64,000 nt of DNA, taken from contig CAZIFW010000009.1 in assembly GCA_964538275.1 (NCBI GenBank), forward strand, positions 1-64,000, given 5' to 3'. Source of the DNA: CANIGN01 sp964538275 (GTDB taxonomy: Bacteria; Bdellovibrionota; UBA2428). A program made the translations under genes and the position numbers. The notes under the pieces are model-generated. The model worked only from the letters and a program-made list of their open reading frames with translations. It made no database searches and was not told the DNA's origin. Shown in pieces: positions 61,311 to 64,000 of this stretch (the stretch's first letter is position 1; the number at the start of each line of letters is the position of its first letter).

Positions 61311-62122
61311 AATCTTGGTTAAAAGATAAAAACTTATCCATACCTTATGCACATGTCGTATTGGGCTCAGGTCTTGCACATCCTCTTGATACCTTAAGTA
61401 TTAAAAACTGGGAATTTTGTGGAGAATTAGCCTTCTCAGAAATACCCAACCTCGTAGCCTCAACAGCTCCGGGACATAAGGGTACTTACCGCTTTTACAA
61501 AAAAGATACTCGCGTTGTGAGTTTTCAAGTGGGACGACTCCATGGCTATGAAGGAAACAAACCCAGTGATGTTGTAAAACCTGTCTTAGCTTTTGCCGAT
61601 ATTGGAGTTGAAAAATTTATCCTCACAAATGCTGCTGGCTCACTTCAAACACATATGAAAACCGGCTCTGTGATGCTTATAAAAGATCATTTTAATTTTA
61701 CGGGTCTTAACCCACTTACGGGCCACAACAACGATGCCGTTGGCCCTCGTTTTCCTGACATGAGTCAAATTTATTCTCCAAGAATAAATAAAATTCTTGA
61801 AGAAAAACTCAAAGAGCAAAAACTTCAAACCCATGAAGGAATTTACATTGGAGTGAATGGACCTAGTTTTGAAACTCCCGCAGAAAATCAACTTTTTGCT
61901 AAGTGGGGAATGGGCGCTGTGGGAATGAGTACAGTATTTGAAGGCATCGCCCTTAAGCATCGCTCTAAAGAAATCGGAGCCCTTTCTTTTCTTGCTAATA
62001 TGGGTGCTGGTATTGGGGAAAAGATTGGAGACACTCTCACAGGTGAAGAAGTTTTAGAAGAGGGTCGTAAAAAAGCCCCCGAAATTCTTCAAGCAATATT
62101 TAAAGCATTGGAACAAATATGA
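61271..62122 (+). CDS. Purine nucleoside phosphorylase (trimeric type)
   Basis: 283-residue PNP of the PunA/DeoD2 class that phosphorolyses guanosine and inosine. AHVVLGSGLAHPLD, FSEIPNLVASTAPGHKG, FQVGRLHGYEG, LTNAAGSLQTHMKTGS (purine pocket) and NGPSFETPAENQ are typical. The start at ATG 61271 lies inside deoA (40-base overlap) and is the first codon that gives the family N-terminus; an earlier reading from 61217 is not supported. Next gene overlaps by 4 bases. Confidence 0.93.
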   Translation: MENTGNNPTSLKLKSWLKDKNLSIPYAHVVLGSGLAHPLDTLSIKNWEFCGELAFSEIPNLVASTAPGHKGTYRFYKKDTRVVSFQVGRLHGYEGNKPSDVVKPVLAFADIGVEKFILTNAAGSLQTHMKTGSVMLIKDHFNFTGLNPLTGHNNDAVGPRFPDMSQIYSPRINKILEEKLKEQKLQTHEGIYIGVNGPSFETPAENQLFAKWGMGAVGMSTVFEGIALKHRSKEIGALSFLANMGAGIGEKIGDTLTGEEVLEEGRKKAPEILQAIFKALEQI

Positions 62123-63429
62123 GCAAAACTTTTGATTTAGGAATTTTGTGCGGCAATTTTTTATCCATGAAAGATCACTCCACTCAGGTGAATCAAAACA
62201 TTTTTATGGGCATCAAGGATGGCCATATAAGCTACATTGGTTCTGAGAACAAAAAAGCAGAATGTGTTGAATTTGTAGATGCGAGCCAAAAGCTTGTAAT
62301 GCCAGGACTTGTAAATGCTCACGCTCATTTGCCTATGCAACTCTTTAGAGGCTTAGCGGATGATGAGCCCTTTGATGTTTGGTTATGGAAAAACATTCTT
62401 CCTCTAGAAGCAAAATTAGTAAGCCCTGAGTTTGTACGTTTGGGTACCGAACTTGCCCTTCTAGAGGCTATCTCTTTTGGTATCACCAGTATTTACGATA
62501 TGTATTATTTTGAAGATGAAATTGCCGATGTATGTGACAAAGCCGGAATTCGCGCTTTACTTGGTGAAAATTTCAGTAGCTTTCCAGCTCCAGATGATAA
62601 AGATCAAAAAGGAAATGATCTAAAAATTATTGAGCGCATGGTTGAAAAATATGGAACTCAACATGAGCGCATTCGTCCTATGATTTCTCCACATGCCCCC
62701 TACACATGTACGGATGAAAAGCTCAAAGCAGCACGGGATCTTGCCCTCAAAACTGGGCTCGACATTGGCATTCACGTTTCTGAAACAAAAGGTGAGCAAG
62801 AAAATCATTTTAAAGAATTTGGAAAAAGCCCTGCAAAACGTTTTTATGATTTGGGATTTAGCGATGCTCCCTGCTTGTATGCACACTGCGTGTATGTGTC
62901 TGATGAAGACATTGCTCTCATGAAAGAAAAGAACGTGAGAGTTTCTCACAATCCAGAAGCAAACATGAAATTAGGAGCGGGCGCCGCACCTATAACTAAA
63001 ATGTTAAAAGCCGGACTCAAAGTTGGAATTGGCACCGACAGTGTAGCGAGTAACAATGATTTTAACTTATGGAAAGAAATGGACACAGCCGCCAAGCTCG
63101 CGAAGCTTTCAAATTCAGACAACACAGCAATGACGGCACATGATTCATTGAAGCTTGCGACTTCCCTAGGGGCTCAAGCTATGGGCTTCAACAAAACTGG
63201 GCAATTGAGAGAAGGCTTTCAAGCAGACTTTTTGATACTAGACATGGACAAAGTTTACTTAAAACCCGTGCATAGTATCCCAAGTTTATTAGTGTATTCC
63301 ACAACTGGATCTGAGGTTGAACGTACTTATTGCCACGGTAGATTGCTCTACCATAAGGGTGAATTTAAGACTTTAGATCGAGAGGCTATTGTCAAGCGAA
63401 GCACTCAATACGTTAAAGATAAGTTTTAA
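62119..63429 (+). CDS. Amidohydrolase, MtaD/SAH-deaminase or nucleoside-deaminase type
   Basis: 436-residue metal-dependent hydrolase of the TRZ/ATZ/chlorohydrolase family. VMPGLVNAHAHLPMQLFRGL gives the paired His; later RPMISPHAPYTC and DIGIHVSETKGEQ supply the remaining His and Glu, and VGIGTDSVASNNDFNLW holds the Asp. This matches MtaD-type deaminases of adenosyl compounds (S-adenosylhomocysteine, methylthioadenosine, adenosine). Its position behind a purine phosphorylase suggests deamination of a purine nucleoside before phosphorolysis. Last gene of the operon; overlaps PNP by 4 bases. Confidence 0.87.
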   Translation: MSKTFDLGILCGNFLSMKDHSTQVNQNIFMGIKDGHISYIGSENKKAECVEFVDASQKLVMPGLVNAHAHLPMQLFRGLADDEPFDVWLWKNILPLEAKLVSPEFVRLGTELALLEAISFGITSIYDMYYFEDEIADVCDKAGIRALLGENFSSFPAPDDKDQKGNDLKIIERMVEKYGTQHERIRPMISPHAPYTCTDEKLKAARDLALKTGLDIGIHVSETKGEQENHFKEFGKSPAKRFYDLGFSDAPCLYAHCVYVSDEDIALMKEKNVRVSHNPEANMKLGAGAAPITKMLKAGLKVGIGTDSVASNNDFNLWKEMDTAAKLAKLSNSDNTAMTAHDSLKLATSLGAQAMGFNKTGQLREGFQADFLILDMDKVYLKPVHSIPSLLVYSTTGSEVERTYCHGRLLYHKGEFKTLDREAIVKRSTQYVKDKF

Positions 63430-63563
63430 AAGCACACTCACTTGTTTTTGATCTTTTGAAATGTTCAGAATAGACACACTTAACGCATCACAAAAACGGG
63501 GACTTTGAGACTCCCTTTTCATAGGGCACAGGGAATGCTTAATTGAGTGAAAAAGGAGATCTC

Positions 63564-64000
63564 ATGAAGTCATTAAAAATTGCTGCAATTCTTGCTACTG
63601 CCGCTGTCGGTGCGCAAGCATTTGCCGTAAACGGTGCTCAGCTTTTCACTCCCGTTGTGAACGAAGCCGGTATCTTAACTCTCCATAGTTCTAGCTATGG
63701 CGAATCTAGTGTTTTAGGCCTTGGTCTTAACTACAATATGGCCGTTGATCCAATTGAAGTCGGTGGAAGCCGTAACTCAATGGAAAACTTTGTTCATTCT
63801 TTGCACTTCGGAGTGGGATCAAAACTTCCCTTTAGCTTCTTGCAAGGTCGTGTTCACGTTTTTGCTGATGGCTCTGGCCACTACATAAGCCCCATTGGTC
63901 CTGACTTAGACAACACAGCAGACGTAGACAGTGAATTTGTTCTTGGAAACGTTAAACTTGGCGCAGGTTTTTCTATCATCGATAACTCCGAAGGCGGAGT
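63564..64000 (+). CDS. Outer-membrane beta-barrel protein, 5' part (cut by window edge)
   Basis: Open frame of 145 codons that runs off the right edge. A strong AAAGGAGAT ribosome-binding site precedes the ATG by 4 bases. The signal peptide ends VGAQAFA, then VNGAQLFTPV. The mature part has repeated short amphipathic strands separated by Gly/Asn/Ser turns (LGLGLNYNMAV, FGVGSKLPFSFLQGRVHVFADG), typical of a transmembrane barrel. Likely an abundant OmpA- or OmpW-like protein; identity beyond that is unknown. An imperfect TTGTTT and CAGAAT pair lies about 100-120 bases upstream. Confidence 0.82.
   Translation, partial: MKSLKIAAILATAAVGAQAFAVNGAQLFTPVVNEAGILTLHSSSYGESSVLGLGLNYNMAVDPIEVGGSRNSMENFVHSLHFGVGSKLPFSFLQGRVHVFADGSGHYISPIGPDLDNTADVDSEFVLGNVKLGAGFSIIDNSEGG

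Noticed and set aside
63498..63519. Possible terminator after the nucleoside operon (GGGGA...TCCC then CTTTT)
   Set aside because: The stem is only four pairs with mismatches beyond; too weak to call.
1..64000. CRISPR array, tRNA, rRNA or prophage
   Set aside because: No regularly spaced direct repeats, no cloverleaf-like sequence with conserved arms, and no phage structural or integrase genes seen; the fibre-like end at 14488 belongs to a prepilin gene.

Overview
The window looks like a stretch of chromosome from a Gram-negative bacterium with a fairly AT-rich genome. The gene set fits the Bdellovibrionota or a neighbouring deltaproteobacterial-type lineage: type IV prepilin-like surface proteins, many lipoproteins and outer-membrane barrels, RDD and AsmA envelope proteins, a bEBP-type sigma-54 activator, GatCAB with no GlnRS in view, and a REP-associated tyrosine transposase. 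The lineage is an inference from gene content only. Genes are packed tightly, often with 4-bp ATGA overlaps, and no gap exceeds about 170 bases. I saw no tRNA, rRNA or CRISPR array.

Layout. 1-976: end of a metal ABC-transporter locus. 973-2568: sigma-54 activator. 2729-4358: dsbB-dsbA-unknown operon. 4383-7184: fur, divergent from feoAB, with a good Fur box between them. 7186-14338: minus-strand genes, including the leuS-HIT-asmA-RDD-RDD run. 14488-16353: a prepilin-like protein fused to eight paired-Cys repeats and a fibre-like C-terminus. 16453-25873: housekeeping genes (rarA, GDPD, aldehyde dehydrogenase, gatCAB) and a thioredoxin/TPR protein. 25973-28059: methyltransferase, CPXCG protein and a Gly-rich lipoprotein.

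28092-48226 is a large surface-polysaccharide (O-antigen or capsule) locus. It holds a polyprenyl-phosphate sugar transferase, a Wzy/WaaL-like protein, a Wzx flippase, four glycosyltransferases or related enzymes, a complete three-gene UDP-L-FucNAc cassette, an N-formyl-aminosugar set (aminotransferase, formyltransferase, WbqC-like), and an opposite-strand CDP-deoxysugar cassette (rfbF, rfbG, C-methyltransferase, epimerase).

48368-57950 is less ordinary. A 1185-residue membrane protein carries a buried transglutaminase-like Cys-His-Asp core. Opposite it lie an FHA membrane protein and a trypsin-like protease, recD2, a RAYT transposase unit bounded by perfect 41-bp inverted repeats, and a J-domain coiled-coil protein. 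58085-63429 is a nucleoside-salvage operon (deoC-deoB-deoA-PNP-amidohydrolase). The window ends inside an outer-membrane protein gene with a strong ribosome-binding site.

Several genes lack a Shine-Dalgarno sequence and have a -10-like hexamer ending six bases before the start codon, which suggests leaderless mRNAs.
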